A program made the translations under genes and the position numbers. Under the pieces are notes generated by a model, which did not search any database, was not told where the DNA came from, and was given only the letters and a program-made list of their open reading frames with translations. Positions 18,673-26,937 of a stretch of 64,000 bases of DNA are shown one piece after another; position 1 is the stretch's first letter, and each line of letters begins with the position of its first letter. This DNA comes from Oceanobacillus salinisoli (GTDB taxonomy: Bacteria > Bacillota > Bacilli > Bacillales > Amphibacillaceae), in the NCBI RefSeq assembly GCF_009733865.1, contig NZ_WOFB01000006.1, positions 90,522 through 154,521 on the forward strand, read 5' to 3'.

Positions 18673-19067
18673 GTAATTCAACACCATTTTATCCACCTTC
18701 TAAAATGTGGCTATGGCTTATAACACCAAGCCTGGCTATCGCATTAATATGGACTATTTATTATACATATCTTTTCATCCAAATAGATTTACCTACGTTT
18801 GCACTTAGGATGAAATTAGTATCTGGCATTATATGCTTGTTTCTAACAATCTACTTATTTAAAGGATATCGTTATGTATGTTGGGCAACAAAACAGAAAA
18901 ATCTACTATTTGAGTTACTCCAAGAAAATCCAAAAATACTTTACGAAGAATTCAACAGAGTTTTTCTAAATAAAACTCTATTGAATGATAATGGCATTGA
19001 CCCAAAGGTGTTCAGACGACTACATCAACATGATTACCGAGAGGTCTTTGAAAAAATAACTAGATAG
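18669..19067 (+). CDS. Unknown two-helix membrane protein
   Basis: 132 residues with two membrane segments (about 12-33 and 46-62) and a cytoplasmic C-terminal domain of 65 residues (KNLLFELLQENPKILYEEFNRVFL). It is translationally coupled to the preceding gene through ATGA. Second gene of the operon; not recognised. Confidence 0.6.
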   Translation: MSNSTPFYPPSKMWLWLITPSLAIALIWTIYYTYLFIQIDLPTFALRMKLVSGIICLFLTIYLFKGYRYVCWATKQKNLLFELLQENPKILYEEFNRVFLNKTLLNDNGIDPKVFRRLHQHDYREVFEKITR

Positions 19068-19087
19068 TAAGAATTGGGGTGAAATAT

Positions 19088-19456
19088 ATGTCTAAAATAG
19101 ATTTCAGCAAATACCCTAAGATCCTTGAATTAATATTAGATACTTCTATAGAGGATATAAAAGATGATATTCAATGGATTCGAACAAGTAATAGCGAGAC
19201 AGCCGTCTTGATTGCTGAAATGCACCAAATGTGTAAGGCGGGATTGAGTAGTAACATACCTCTAAGAAAACGTTCCAAGAATTCTTCTAACTTTTATCAT
19301 GGAGCTGTTGGAGATAGTTTACATGTATTTGCTAAAGAACAGGGTAGAGTTGATCTAGGCTTAACTAAAGATGAAGTAAAGAATTTGTTTAAGCACAAAA
19401 GCTTTTTAGGTGGTATACATTCACAAAGTTACGTGGACGTTCCAGTAGATGAGTAA
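19088..19456 (+). CDS. Unknown protein, third gene of six-gene operon
   Basis: 122 residues. ATG at 19088 is preferred (GGGG 9 nt upstream) over the in-frame GTG at 19079. The N-terminus is acidic and helical; the C-terminal half is basic with repeated KNL/HKS motifs. No membrane segment or known motif. Confidence 0.55.
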   Translation: MSKIDFSKYPKILELILDTSIEDIKDDIQWIRTSNSETAVLIAEMHQMCKAGLSSNIPLRKRSKNSSNFYHGAVGDSLHVFAKEQGRVDLGLTKDEVKNLFKHKSFLGGIHSQSYVDVPVDE

Positions 19457-19509
19457 AGTCCCTATGGGTCATTGAATGTTTCACACAAATAATTGAAAGA
19501 GGTAATACC

Positions 19510-20427
19510 ATGTTCTATATAGTTTGTACTATTGATGCAATTGTTTTTGGTTTCATATTAGGGACTAGAGAAGATTCCTTTTTTATTGGTTTATTGGTTG
19601 CAATACTAACATTAGTCCTTTCAGCATGTTTATATAGGCCTTATCAAGTGTTTTCTGCGGGAGTATGGGGATACCTCTTATATACATGGCTAAGTCCTGA
19701 ACAACCTGAGTTTAAAATAGTAGTAATTATAACAGCAGTAGTGCTAGGGAGATGGCTGCTTGCTTGGCTTAATTTCCTTTTTGATGATCATAGTACAGGT
19801 ACGCCATTACCATCCACAATACCAGTAGAGGAAAATGATTTATCCTACTCTTATCCGAATGGACACTCAGAAATTCATCAAAAAGATTTGTATGTAGGTA
19901 AAAAGAATACTCAATCTCTAAATAGCGGCCTGTTAGGAGAACAAGAAACTGCCTATCATTTAAGGTTCATCCGTAACGAGTATAAAATATTTAACGGAAT
20001 CTATTTAAGGGGTGGAGGAGAAACACAAGAATTTGACCATCTAGTTGTTGGACCTACAGGAGTTTTTCATATTGAAACGAAGAACTATTATGGTCGTGTA
20101 GAATTCTCAGACCAAGGAATGAGAAGAATTGGTGGGAAAGTACATGAAGATCCACGTTCACAAATGCACAGGCATGACTATGTACTAAAAGAACTATTAA
20201 AGGGAAATGGAATAAACACTAGTGTAGTCGGTATTATATGCTTTACAAATCCAGAATGTGTGCTTATAGGTTCAGATCCCTTTTTTAAAATAATTAAAGT
20301 GGGGGTATTAGTAAATACCATAAAAGGACATACACCAAATCGACAATTAACTAAAGAAAAAATTAACAGAATAGCTTCACTTATTGAATCAAAATGCAAG
20401 TCTAGTAACGCTTATATGAAGTATTAA
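19510..20427 (+). CDS. NERD-domain membrane protein
   Basis: 305 residues. Three or four membrane segments fill residues 1-92. The NERD (nuclease-related) domain follows at about 135-250: GLLGEQETAYHLRF, EFDHLVVGPTGVFHIETKNYYGRVEF, with the D and ExK residues of the restriction-endonuclease-like fold present. Later VGIICFTNPECVLIG is the last core strand. NERD proteins occur in several bacterial defence and plasmid contexts, and here the domain would face the cytoplasm beside the membrane. RBS AGAGGT precedes the ATG. Fourth gene of the operon and the only one with a recognisable enzymatic fold. Confidence 0.8.
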   Translation: MFYIVCTIDAIVFGFILGTREDSFFIGLLVAILTLVLSACLYRPYQVFSAGVWGYLLYTWLSPEQPEFKIVVIITAVVLGRWLLAWLNFLFDDHSTGTPLPSTIPVEENDLSYSYPNGHSEIHQKDLYVGKKNTQSLNSGLLGEQETAYHLRFIRNEYKIFNGIYLRGGGETQEFDHLVVGPTGVFHIETKNYYGRVEFSDQGMRRIGGKVHEDPRSQMHRHDYVLKELLKGNGINTSVVGIICFTNPECVLIGSDPFFKIIKVGVLVNTIKGHTPNRQLTKEKINRIASLIESKCKSSNAYMKY

Positions 20428-20472
20428 AAATCATAAATCTATTATAATGATTTGAAAGGAGGTACTACGCAA

Positions 20473-20517
20473 TTGTCCCTAAGTCCACAAAAGGGACTAT
20501 TGTGTAAAAGCTTATGA
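20473..20517 (+). CDS. 14-codon leader peptide coupled to the next gene
   Basis: AAAGGAGG at 20455-20462 is the best RBS in this gap and stands 10 nt before TTG, which opens a 14-residue frame (MSLSPQKGLLCKSL). Its TGA overlaps the next gene's ATG (TTATGA). The next gene has no good RBS of its own, so coupling through this peptide is likely. The frame also covers a hairpin GTCCCT/AGGGAC that could regulate it. Confidence 0.45.
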   Translation: MSLSPQKGLLCKSL

Positions 20518-20978
20518 ATAGAAAGCGAAGATTAATTCTAACATGTACACTTTGTTCTAACTTTGATCCAAACCGCTCTATTTGTCGTATAAACAGTGAA
20601 GTAAGAGACCCTATATCAGATCAGTATGCTCCAACCTGCAAAAGGAAAGGTGATTTTGTTCGATACATGAATGTATTGCCTGATGCCTATAATTACTTTT
20701 CCGCAGACGAGGAAATACCAAACGACTTTCAGATTGATTTATCTAAACTTCCTAAAGATAATGATGAGATACCTTTATTTGTACATACAAACCGAGGGAT
20801 AGAAAGAGCAATTCCAGCAAATGAATCTGTTACATTAAAGGGACATGCAGCTTTTGGTGTTGAACTAATTTATACACTGCAAGGTCAACAACAACTCATT
20901 TATGAGATAGGAATAGAAAAAGCAAGAGAAGAAGCAAATAATGCGGGAGTAGAACTTACTAAAATACATGAATATTAA
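20514..20978 (+). CDS. Unknown protein with N-terminal cysteine cluster
   Basis: 154 residues. The N-terminus has CTLC, then C at about 24 and C at 42, spaced as in a small zinc- or iron-sulfur-binding knuckle. A central stretch (NDFQIDLSKLPKDNDEIPLFVHTNRG) and an acidic C-terminal helix follow. No family is recognised. Its ATG lacks a nearby RBS and overlaps the stop of the leader peptide. Fifth gene of the operon. Confidence 0.55.
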   Translation: MNRKRRLILTCTLCSNFDPNRSICRINSEVRDPISDQYAPTCKRKGDFVRYMNVLPDAYNYFSADEEIPNDFQIDLSKLPKDNDEIPLFVHTNRGIERAIPANESVTLKGHAAFGVELIYTLQGQQQLIYEIGIEKAREEANNAGVELTKIHEY

Positions 20979-21051
20979 TCAACAATTTATATGAACAAAT
21001 TTAAACATGCAATTATCATTTCTTTTTTTATATAAAAGTGGGGTGAACGAA

Positions 21052-22098
21052 ATGAAATGGATAAGAGATTTAATCATGCGTTTAGGGATAGGTATATTTA
21101 TAGTTTTTATTATGGCCTTTCCAATCCTCGGTTTTATTCAATGGTTTGGACCTGATAACGCAGTTCCTTACGATAAATATAAAGAATTACTATCAGAATC
21201 GTGGGTTCATGTAAATAAATATGGCGATTGGGCAATTGTATTCTTTCTAACTGTCTTCCTTATGGGAGCAGTTGGTAACTACCATCTCCATGCGGAACAA
21301 GTTCGAATGAGGAGATTAAACATGGAATATAAAAGATGGAGAAAGACTCCATACATATCTCCATATATTTACTTTAATTTAATATCTCCTAGGGGGGCGC
21401 TATCAAATGAACTCAAATCTATAGTTTATGATGAACACTATAAACAAGTAGTAAGTATGTTTAGAAATCGCGTTTTTGTTAATGGTAGCTTTTCAAATGA
21501 TTCACCTGAGAAAAAACCTAACTGGATTCAAGTAGCAGGTTTATCCATAATTGTACCAACTATCTTTTGTGTGGCGTTGGTAATGGGATTTTTCATTATC
21601 ATGTGGCAAGTGAAATCTCCTAACCTATGGTTTACCGGCTGGGAAAAATTCGCTATCCCTTTTATTGCTTTTGTATTTACTTGGTTAGGTAATTTACTTT
21701 ACGCTTCTTTTCATATTGGTAGTTTCAGAGATATAAAAGAGGATATGGATGATTACTTTCAGGAAGAAGAACCGAAGATTACATGGCGGGACGTATATCC
21801 TGATCGAAAAAAAGGTCAAACTATCTTATTAGCTTGGAAACACGAAACAAAGGATAGACAAGAAAAGTTTCGTGAATACCAAACGCAAATGAATATATCT
21901 CCTGCTGCATTTATTGAGTGTCCAGCATTAGCACCCTATCCATTCCCTAGTAATGAAATACCCGAATGGGCAGATGGAATGGAAGAAGATATATATAATT
22001 CTATTGGTCGTTGGAAAGAAGATAAGATGGTTCATCAACAAAAAGTAATCAATCAATCAAAAGGAAAAGTTGTATCATTTAATAAAAAGCGTCGTTAA
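21052..22098 (+). CDS. Unknown multi-spanning membrane protein
   Basis: 348 residues. ATG at 21052 has GGGGTG 8 nt upstream and is preferred to the ATG at 21007. Membrane segments lie at about 12-32, 60-78, 170-195 and 208-225, with a large soluble region between the second and third and a 110-residue charged C-terminal tail (ITWRDVYPDRKKGQTILLAWKHE). Not recognised. Last gene of the operon, followed by a terminator. Confidence 0.6.
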   Translation: MKWIRDLIMRLGIGIFIVFIMAFPILGFIQWFGPDNAVPYDKYKELLSESWVHVNKYGDWAIVFFLTVFLMGAVGNYHLHAEQVRMRRLNMEYKRWRKTPYISPYIYFNLISPRGALSNELKSIVYDEHYKQVVSMFRNRVFVNGSFSNDSPEKKPNWIQVAGLSIIVPTIFCVALVMGFFIIMWQVKSPNLWFTGWEKFAIPFIAFVFTWLGNLLYASFHIGSFRDIKEDMDDYFQEEEPKITWRDVYPDRKKGQTILLAWKHETKDRQEKFREYQTQMNISPAAFIECPALAPYPFPSNEIPEWADGMEEDIYNSIGRWKEDKMVHQQKVINQSKGKVVSFNKKRR

Positions 22099-22104
22099 TT
22101 AGTT

Positions 22105-22126
22105 GCTCCTACAAATTTATAGGAGC
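22105..22126 (+). terminator. Operon terminator
   Basis: Stem GCTCCTA/TAGGAGC, 8-nt loop, followed by TTATATTTTTCC, 7 nt after the stop codon. Confidence 0.85.
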
Positions 22127-22291
22127 TTATATTTTTCCTCATCATTTATCACTCTTTGGTTTGTTGACATACGCTACATATGGATTTATAGTCTAACTAA
22201 GAGGAGATGCTTGAGTTTTAAACTCTGCACTTTGTCCCTTTTTAAAAGTGGTTTAATTTGGTTTAGTACATGAAAATGTACGGTTTGGGGA

Positions 22292-22327
22292 AAATCCTGT
22301 TAGAAGTTGCAACTTCTAACAGGATTT
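22292..22327. repeat. 36-bp perfect palindrome
   Basis: AAATCCTGTTAGAAGTT and its exact reverse complement meet around a central GC, with no spacer. It lies between the converging six-gene operon and the minus-strand block. It may serve as a bidirectional terminator for the minus strand (poor T-run) or as a binding site for a dimeric protein. Confidence 0.6.
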
Positions 22328-22397
22328 ACTTACTTTTATACCATACTATGATATGCAGTTTACGATTAATTAAAGTTCTGATAGATTCCTTTAAGTT

Positions 22398-22676
22398 TTA
22401 ACCCTTTCTTTTACTTAAATAGTCTCTTACTTCCTCTTTAATAATTTCTCTATCAATAGAAGTTTCAGCCTTTTTAATCCTTTGATAAAATGCAAATAAC
22501 GTGTCTAGCTCACGGTGTTCTTGGTTACTGTAACTATCAATAAATTCGTGATTCCGCCCATATTTTATTAGGTCTTTTAATTGTTCTTCTCTTTTCTCCT
22601 TTAACAAAGGGGTATCAGCTTCTAGGTAGGATATATACAAATCAATTAATATTTTTTTATATTTATATAACTCTAT
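22398..22676 (-). CDS. Small helical protein, paralogue family member 1 (start codon altered)
   Basis: A perfect RBS, GGGAGGAG, stands 6 nt before ATA-GAG-TTA, and coding-quality sequence (IELYKYKKILIDLYISYLEAD) runs from there in frame. The first standard start is a TTG 36 nt later without an RBS. I therefore place the original start at 22676, with ATG changed to ATA; ATA initiation would be weak. The 92-residue protein is helical and charged. Its N-terminal pattern, KxLxxLYxxYLxA...LKDLI, is shared with the genes at 23149 and 22826. Confidence 0.5.
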   Translation of the reverse strand: MELYKYKKILIDLYISYLEADTPLLKEKREEQLKDLIKYGRNHEFIDSYSNQEHRELDTLFAFYQRIKKAETSIDREIIKEEVRDYLSKRKG

Positions 22677-22730
22677 TGTAAACTCCTCCCATAGTTGAAA
22701 AGATGTGGTAAATACTTGTATAGATTTTAG

Positions 22731-22790
22731 TTACTTTATAACTCTATCTATTCCACGCTCTAAATAGGATATATATAACTCGGTCTTTCA
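22731..22790 (-). pseudogene. Relic of the small helical protein family
   Basis: The minus strand reads ELYISYLERGIDRVIK followed by TAA, and is upstream-blocked by TGA. ELYISYLE matches residues in the gene at 22398 (DLYISYLEAD), so this is a leftover of a tandem duplication. Confidence 0.4.
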
Positions 22791-22825
22791 AAAATAAGAT
22801 AAACATAGTACATTCTCTTACAACA

Positions 22826-23110
22826 TCAATGTATCTTTAATATCTGCTCAATTTTCTTAGTTTCTTTCTTTATTAAAGGTTCAAGGCTTAATAAAACTGC
22901 TATGTCTTTCTTTTCCTGAATCTCTCTATGATAATCTAGCAATTTTATGCTAGAATCTATTACATCTTTTGGAACATCTGTATAATCAATCTTTGTATTT
23001 TTTATAAGTGCATCCATTTGCTCTTCAACCAATTCTTTACTTCCATTCCCTACATCACCATAAATGTTATATAGTTTATAGAACTTTTGGAAGAAGTCAT
23101 AAAAGTGCAT
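22826..23110 (-). CDS. Small helical protein, paralogue family member 2
   Basis: 94 residues. ATG at 23110 has CGGAGGTG 7 nt upstream; an in-frame start 24 nt earlier has none. It is helical with the layout FYDFFQKFYKLYNIYGD, ELVEEQMDALIKN and IDSSIKLLDYHREIQEK, similar to the neighbours at 22398 and 23149. Function unknown. Confidence 0.55.
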   Translation of the reverse strand: MHFYDFFQKFYKLYNIYGDVGNGSKELVEEQMDALIKNTKIDYTDVPKDVIDSSIKLLDYHREIQEKKDIAVLLSLEPLIKKETKKIEQILKIH

Positions 23111-23148
23111 ATAATTCACCTCCGTCCTAATCAAAATCTTTCACAATA

Positions 23149-23634
23149 TTACTCCCCACCGAAATGTTTCTTTTTATATTCTCTTAGAGTGTAATATTGA
23201 TCTGCTCTTTTTTCGATCTCCTCATCTGTATCTGCGAATTTCAAATAATCTAAACACTCTTGGATTAGGAGTTCAACATCCTCAAGTGAATACTTTGGTT
23301 GCTTATTTGTTATTATTTCTTCAACAATACCTTGAATCGCATCTATATTATCTTTATCCTTTATTTGCTCAGCCAATTTATTAAACTCCTGAATTTTGAG
23401 ATGAATCTGCTCTTCTAATTCGCTTTTTTCTATATCTGGTTCATGTTTATGAATTTCACCATATAATTGTAGGATCTCTATATAAAGGTTTTGTATTTCA
23501 ATAGGAATTTTACTATCATATTCTCCTTTATTGCTTATTAATTCTGTAAACAGATCTTTTAAAACATCCCTCGAATAATCGTTCTCAGCTTTTAAAAATC
23601 CTTTATACAATCGAAATAGCTTTTCATAATCCAT
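23149..23634 (-). CDS. Small helical protein, paralogue family member 3
   Basis: 161 residues, ATG with GAGGGGG upstream. The first 80 residues (YEKLFRLYKGFLKAENDYSRDVLKDLFTELI, then IQNLYIEILQLYGEIHKHEPD) match the layout of the two smaller paralogues. The second half may be a duplicated copy (YSLEDVELLIQECLDYLKFADTDEEIEKRADQYY). Acidic and soluble. It is probably the first gene of a three-gene unit. Confidence 0.6.
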   Translation of the reverse strand: MDYEKLFRLYKGFLKAENDYSRDVLKDLFTELISNKGEYDSKIPIEIQNLYIEILQLYGEIHKHEPDIEKSELEEQIHLKIQEFNKLAEQIKDKDNIDAIQGIVEEIITNKQPKYSLEDVELLIQECLDYLKFADTDEEIEKRADQYYTLREYKKKHFGGE

Positions 23635-23758
23635 TGAAATCCCCCTCGTATATCCTACATTGTTTTAACATACTTCATACTCATTGATCATCACTTTTAT
23701 TTTAGAAACCTCTTTAACTCCTCTCTATTATAACTTACAAAAATAAAAAACAAAAAAA

Positions 23759-23784
23759 TCACCCGACAAATGTTTGTGGGGTGA
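23759..23784. terminator. Bidirectional terminator
   Basis: Stem TCACCC/GGGTGA with A-run on the left and TTTCG on the right. It ends the minus-strand gene at 23824. Confidence 0.6.
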
Positions 23785-23823
23785 CTTTCGTTAAATGTTA
23801 TCAATTTAAATAACTTGCTGTTT

Positions 23824-24249
23824 TTATTTCATTTCATGACTTCCATATAGAACCGTGTCGTTTTGAGTTTCATTACACCAAGTTTCCAGCCGAGCAGGTA
23901 ATTCCCGCTCGGTTTTCCTTAACCTTTGAATTATAGCATCTTTGTGTCCACTCAACGCCTTCACTGGGATCTCAAGAGGAAATGTATCAGTAATCCCATT
24001 AAATCGCACTAAGCATATAATTTTATTACTTGAAGTAGTGTAACTTTTTTGGATTTCTCCCCAATTACTCTTTGTTACATTCTTTAGTGTTCCATTCTCG
24101 ATCAAACGTTTTATAAGCATCCCACCGATACAAACTGCTCTGTGCTGAACAACATTTTCCCCTAGTGGTGGTATTGCTAAAGAAATTCTTGCTGCACTTA
24201 CTTCCAGCTCCATACTTTTGGCAACATCCTCAAATTTTAGTGGCTTCAT
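23824..24249 (-). CDS. Unknown 141-residue protein
   Basis: No membrane segment. Two parts: an N-terminal region with paired prolines (SLAIPPLGENVVQHRAVCIGG) and a C-terminal beta-rich part (KIICLVRFNGITDTFPLEIPVKAL) with a basic amphipathic end. ATG start with GAGGAG-like RBS. Not recognised. Confidence 0.55.
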   Translation of the reverse strand: MKPLKFEDVAKSMELEVSAARISLAIPPLGENVVQHRAVCIGGMLIKRLIENGTLKNVTKSNWGEIQKSYTTSSNKIICLVRFNGITDTFPLEIPVKALSGHKDAIIQRLRKTERELPARLETWCNETQNDTVLYGSHEMK

Positions 24250-24364
24250 TTCAAACTCCTCTTTTAATTGTATATCCCTAATGGTATATAGTTATCCTCT
24301 GCGGAGAATTCATTCCCTCGTCATAGGGAGGATCCTCTATAAATATGTATTTTCACTGTAATTA

Positions 24365-24622
24365 TTATGGTAATGGAAAGAGTTTAGTTAATTCTATATT
24401 ATCAAGTGGCTTTTTAGGTCGATTAACACAATGAAAACAGTCTGGATCATTACATGTGCTTTCCGTCCATTCATTACATTGAGGGCAGAATTCTGAATCA
24501 TATATCTCAAAGAACACAATTTTGGATTCACAATTCTTACAAGTATACTCTCTAATAATCCCATCTATTTTATGTTCTCCTATCATAACTCTTGCACCAT
24601 CTTCAGACTTTTTCACTTTCAT
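24365..24622 (-). CDS. Zinc-ribbon-like small protein
   Basis: 85 residues with CKNC near 29 and CPQC near 47, spaced like a zinc ribbon, then a second cysteine cluster (STCNDPDCFHC). It probably binds one or two metals. No other domain. The last codons of the upstream reading at 24603 overlap its start. Confidence 0.55.
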   Translation of the reverse strand: MKVKKSEDGARVMIGEHKIDGIIREYTCKNCESKIVFFEIYDSEFCPQCNEWTESTCNDPDCFHCVNRPKKPLDNIELTKLFPLP

Positions 24623-24722
24623 CCAGATCCCTCTTTTCTTGATAATAATATATTTTAACCTCTTTCAGTTTTATGTCCAAATTTAATTGCCTTGGTTTAC
24701 CGTCTATGCAGTACGAAAACAT
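24603..24722 (-). CDS. Possible small protein at the array boundary
   Basis: From ATG at 24722 a 39-residue frame reads MFSYCIDGKPRQLNLDIKLK and ends DLDESEKV, overlapping the next gene. The frame also runs up to 24791, but that part coincides with array-site and hairpin sequence. The RBS (AAAGG) is too close to be convincing. Doubtful gene; it may be the truncated end of one cut at the array edge. Confidence 0.3.
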   Translation of the reverse strand: MFSYCIDGKPRQLNLDIKLKEVKIYYYQEKRDLDESEKV

Positions 24723-24728
24723 TAACCT

Positions 24729-24808
24729 TTGTTGAGCAAATGTGGCAGTAATTATAATAAAGAAAGATATTCCTTTCTTAAAGAATAGCACCCTTTAATG
24801 TAACAAGG
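24729..24808 (+). repeat. Array sites at left edge of second array
   Basis: A weak site at 24729-24763 (TTTGTTGAGC ... AATTATAATAAAG), a hairpin AAGAAAG/CTTTCTT (24760-24779) and a better site with AATAGCACCCTTTAATGTAAC ending at 24808. Confidence 0.5.
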
Positions 24809-24812
24809 ATAA

Positions 24813-25184
24813 TTAGTCTTTTGACAAGGTAGTTTTATCTAACGGAACAGTTGTTTTTATAAAATCTTGTTCAATATTAAAAAATACTTCTCTCAATTTT
24901 TCTCTTCCGCCCATTTTTTGGTACCATTTCTGCACACGCTTAACGTGTTCTTCGTCACTTTTAACTTTATTTTCAATAATTTCATAATCTTTATAGCTAT
25001 TATATTCCCATATCGCAAAAATCTCTATAACACCGTTGTTCTCTTTAGTCATCCACCTACCAACTAATCTTGCACCATATTTAAGCTGGGTTGGTAGAAG
25101 TGTTTTATTAAAATGCTCGTTAAAATCATCTATAATACTTGGGGCAACTTTGTACATTTTTCTACGATAAATCATTGTTTCCAC
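24813..25184 (-). CDS. NIPSNAP-family protein
   Basis: 123 residues, one ferredoxin-like alpha-beta domain of the dimeric alpha-beta barrel type. IYRRKMYKVAPSIIDDFNEHF, ARLVGRWMT and EIFAIWEYNSYKDYE fit NIPSNAP proteins of unknown function that are widespread in Bacillaceae. GTG at 25184 (AAAGGGAAAG upstream) and ATG at 25175 are both possible. Single-gene unit between array sites 24808 and 25235-25320. Confidence 0.75.
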   Translation of the reverse strand: METMIYRRKMYKVAPSIIDDFNEHFNKTLLPTQLKYGARLVGRWMTKENNGVIEIFAIWEYNSYKDYEIIENKVKSDEEHVKRVQKWYQKMGGREKLREVFFNIEQDFIKTTVPLDKTTLSKD

Positions 25185-25234
25185 TCTTTCCCTTTAAGTC
25201 TTTATTATGATATTGGTAATGGTTGAAATTACCC

Positions 25235-25320
25235 TTCTTACATAAACCTGCCCTTTAGCATAATAGGAGATGCCACATCGACAACTCCTTGTTTAACTCT
25301 TGCACCCGTTTGTTGAACAG
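25235..25320 (+). repeat. Array site pair between GNAT and NIPSNAP genes
   Basis: Site one, 25235-25266: centre ACCTGCCCTTTA, right arm GCATAATAG. Site two, 25289-25320: TTGTTTAAC, TCTTGCACCCGTTT, GTTGAACAG. The hairpin GGAG/CTCC lies between them. Confidence 0.75.
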
Positions 25321-25378
25321 TACAAACAATATAGATAGTTAATTGACACACTGAAAAGTTAAACATTCGTATTATATA

Positions 25379-25867
25379 TTACTTGGGCAATTTGCTTTTC
25401 TCCATTTTTTCAAATTCCTTATATTTCTTCATCCCCATTTTCTCTGCTACTTTCTGTGATGGAACATTTTTTACTGTAGTGTATGAAAACACTTTAGGAT
25501 ACTTTAAAACTTTAAAAGCATACTCCTTACAGGCAATCGCAGCTTCTGTGGCATATCCTTGATTACAGTAGTTTTTTATAATATGAAATCCAATCTCTGG
25601 AACTGTTTCTTTATCAATTAATTGCATTGTAATACCACAATCTCCAAGGAATTTTTCTCCATCTTTTAAAATCACTGCCCATAATCCGTGGTTATACTTT
25701 CTATAATTATCAATATTCCATTGAATCCAGCTTTCCACCTCTTTCATATTAAATGGTTTGGTATAATATTGCATTGATTCTGGTTCAGAAAGAACCTTTG
25801 ATAACTCTCGTGTATCATCCAAAACTAATTCCCTTAAATATAGTCTTTCTGTTTCAAGTATCTTCAC
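25379..25867 (-). CDS. GNAT acetyltransferase (RimJ/RimL type)
   Basis: 162 residues. It starts ILETERLYLRELVLDD, typical of the RimJ/RimL branch of N-acetyltransferases. GFHIIKNYCNQGYATEA is the acetyl-CoA pyrophosphate loop (Q/R-x-x-G-x-G/A variant), and KVFSYTTVKNVPSQKVAEKMGM is the last conserved helix. GTG at 25867 is preferred because GGAG is 11 nt upstream; a GTG 9 nt earlier abuts the RBS. Substrate unknown. Acetyltransferases are typical gene-cassette cargo. Confidence 0.85.
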   Translation of the reverse strand: MKILETERLYLRELVLDDTRELSKVLSEPESMQYYTKPFNMKEVESWIQWNIDNYRKYNHGLWAVILKDGEKFLGDCGITMQLIDKETVPEIGFHIIKNYCNQGYATEAAIACKEYAFKVLKYPKVFSYTTVKNVPSQKVAEKMGMKKYKEFEKMEKSKLPK

Positions 25868-25892
25868 GACCCGCACCTTCTCCTATTTAATC

Positions 25893-25923
25893 TTAAATTA
25901 ACCTGCTCCGTTAGCTTTATAAC
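25893..25923 (+). repeat. Array site upstream of GNAT / recombinase A2
   Basis: Left arm TTAAATTAA, centre CCTGCTCCGTTA, right arm GCTTTATAA, 112 nt before recombinase A2. Confidence 0.6.
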
Positions 25924-26034
25924 ATATTACAATTCTAACATTAAATACCATCAGTTCACCCTGAATTATTCCAAAAATTATTTTATTCAGCCATTTGGAA
26001 ATGCTTATTTTAAAAATAATTCAGGAGTGATTCT

Positions 26035-26863
26035 ATGTTGTTATCAGATGCTGCAAAATCTTATGAGTCAGATAAGAGAATCGAAGGATTTTCAACTCAG
26101 ACATTAAATGCTTATAGACTTCAAGCAAAGTTATTAGTAAACTATTTAAAAAATGTCGAAATGAATGAGATTACAACATCGCAACTAAAAGAATATTTAG
26201 CTCAATCAAGTAAAGACTTGAAGCCTTCTAGCCTATCTCATCGGATAAGATTTATCCGATCCTTTTTTCGATGGTCACACGAAGAAGGTATCACTGAGAG
26301 TAATCCTGCCAGCAAAATTAAGGAACCAAAAGTCGGCAAACGCATTCCAAAATTCCTCACTGACAGAGAAATTGAACATTTGCGAGATGCTTGTCATTCT
26401 TCGATGGAAAAAGCATTATTTGAATTTATGTTTTCAACAGGATGTCGTATAGGAGAAATCGTCGAATCAGTATTAATTGGGGAAGCAACTCTGCGATTGT
26501 TCGAGGTAAGGGGGATAAGGAGAGAGAAGTTTATTTTAATGTTCGTTGCGAGATTTGGTTAGAGATTATCTTAATGAAAGAAACGACAGCGATCCAGCTA
26601 TTTTTGTTATGGAACGTTCGCCTCATAGAATGAGCATTGCTCAAATGAGGTACATAATAAAACGAATCTCCAATCGAGCCAGAATAAATAAAACGATTCA
26701 CCCTCGTCAACTGAGGCATAGTTATGCTACCCATCTTTTAAATAATTGTGCACCGATTGATGTAATACAGAGCCTACTCGGACACGAAAAAAGCGAAACA
26801 ACACGAATATATGCTCAATTAAGTGGGAAAATCAGACAGGAATTTTACAACATTTATTTTTAA
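26035..26863 (+). pseudogene. Tyrosine recombinase A2, frameshifted
   Basis: Close relative of A1 at 8485 along its whole length (e.g. IEGFS, PSSLSHRIRF, KIKEPKVGKRIPKFL, STGCRIGEI, RQLRHSYATHLLNN, LLGHEKSETTRIYAQL). ATG start with GGAG. The frame breaks near 26460-26465, just after GCRIGEIV: a short sequence corresponding to TLDRNSINWG is altered, and the rest, with His-Arg-His-Tyr residues, continues in another frame to 26863. No full active site can be made without frameshifting. Confidence 0.9.
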
Positions 26864-26865
26864 TA

Positions 26866-26932
26866 AAAAAGAGAGCAACCAGACATTATCGTTACTCTCT
26901 TTTAAAAATAGAGCACCCGTTACTTTAATAAG
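26866..26932 (+). repeat. Hairpin and array site after recombinase A2
   Basis: Hairpin with AAAGAGAG/CTCTCTTT arms (26868-26902) followed by a site with centre ATAGAGCACCCGTTA and right arm CTTTAATAA (26901-26932). Same order as after A1. Confidence 0.65.
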
Positions 26933-26937
26933 ACTTA

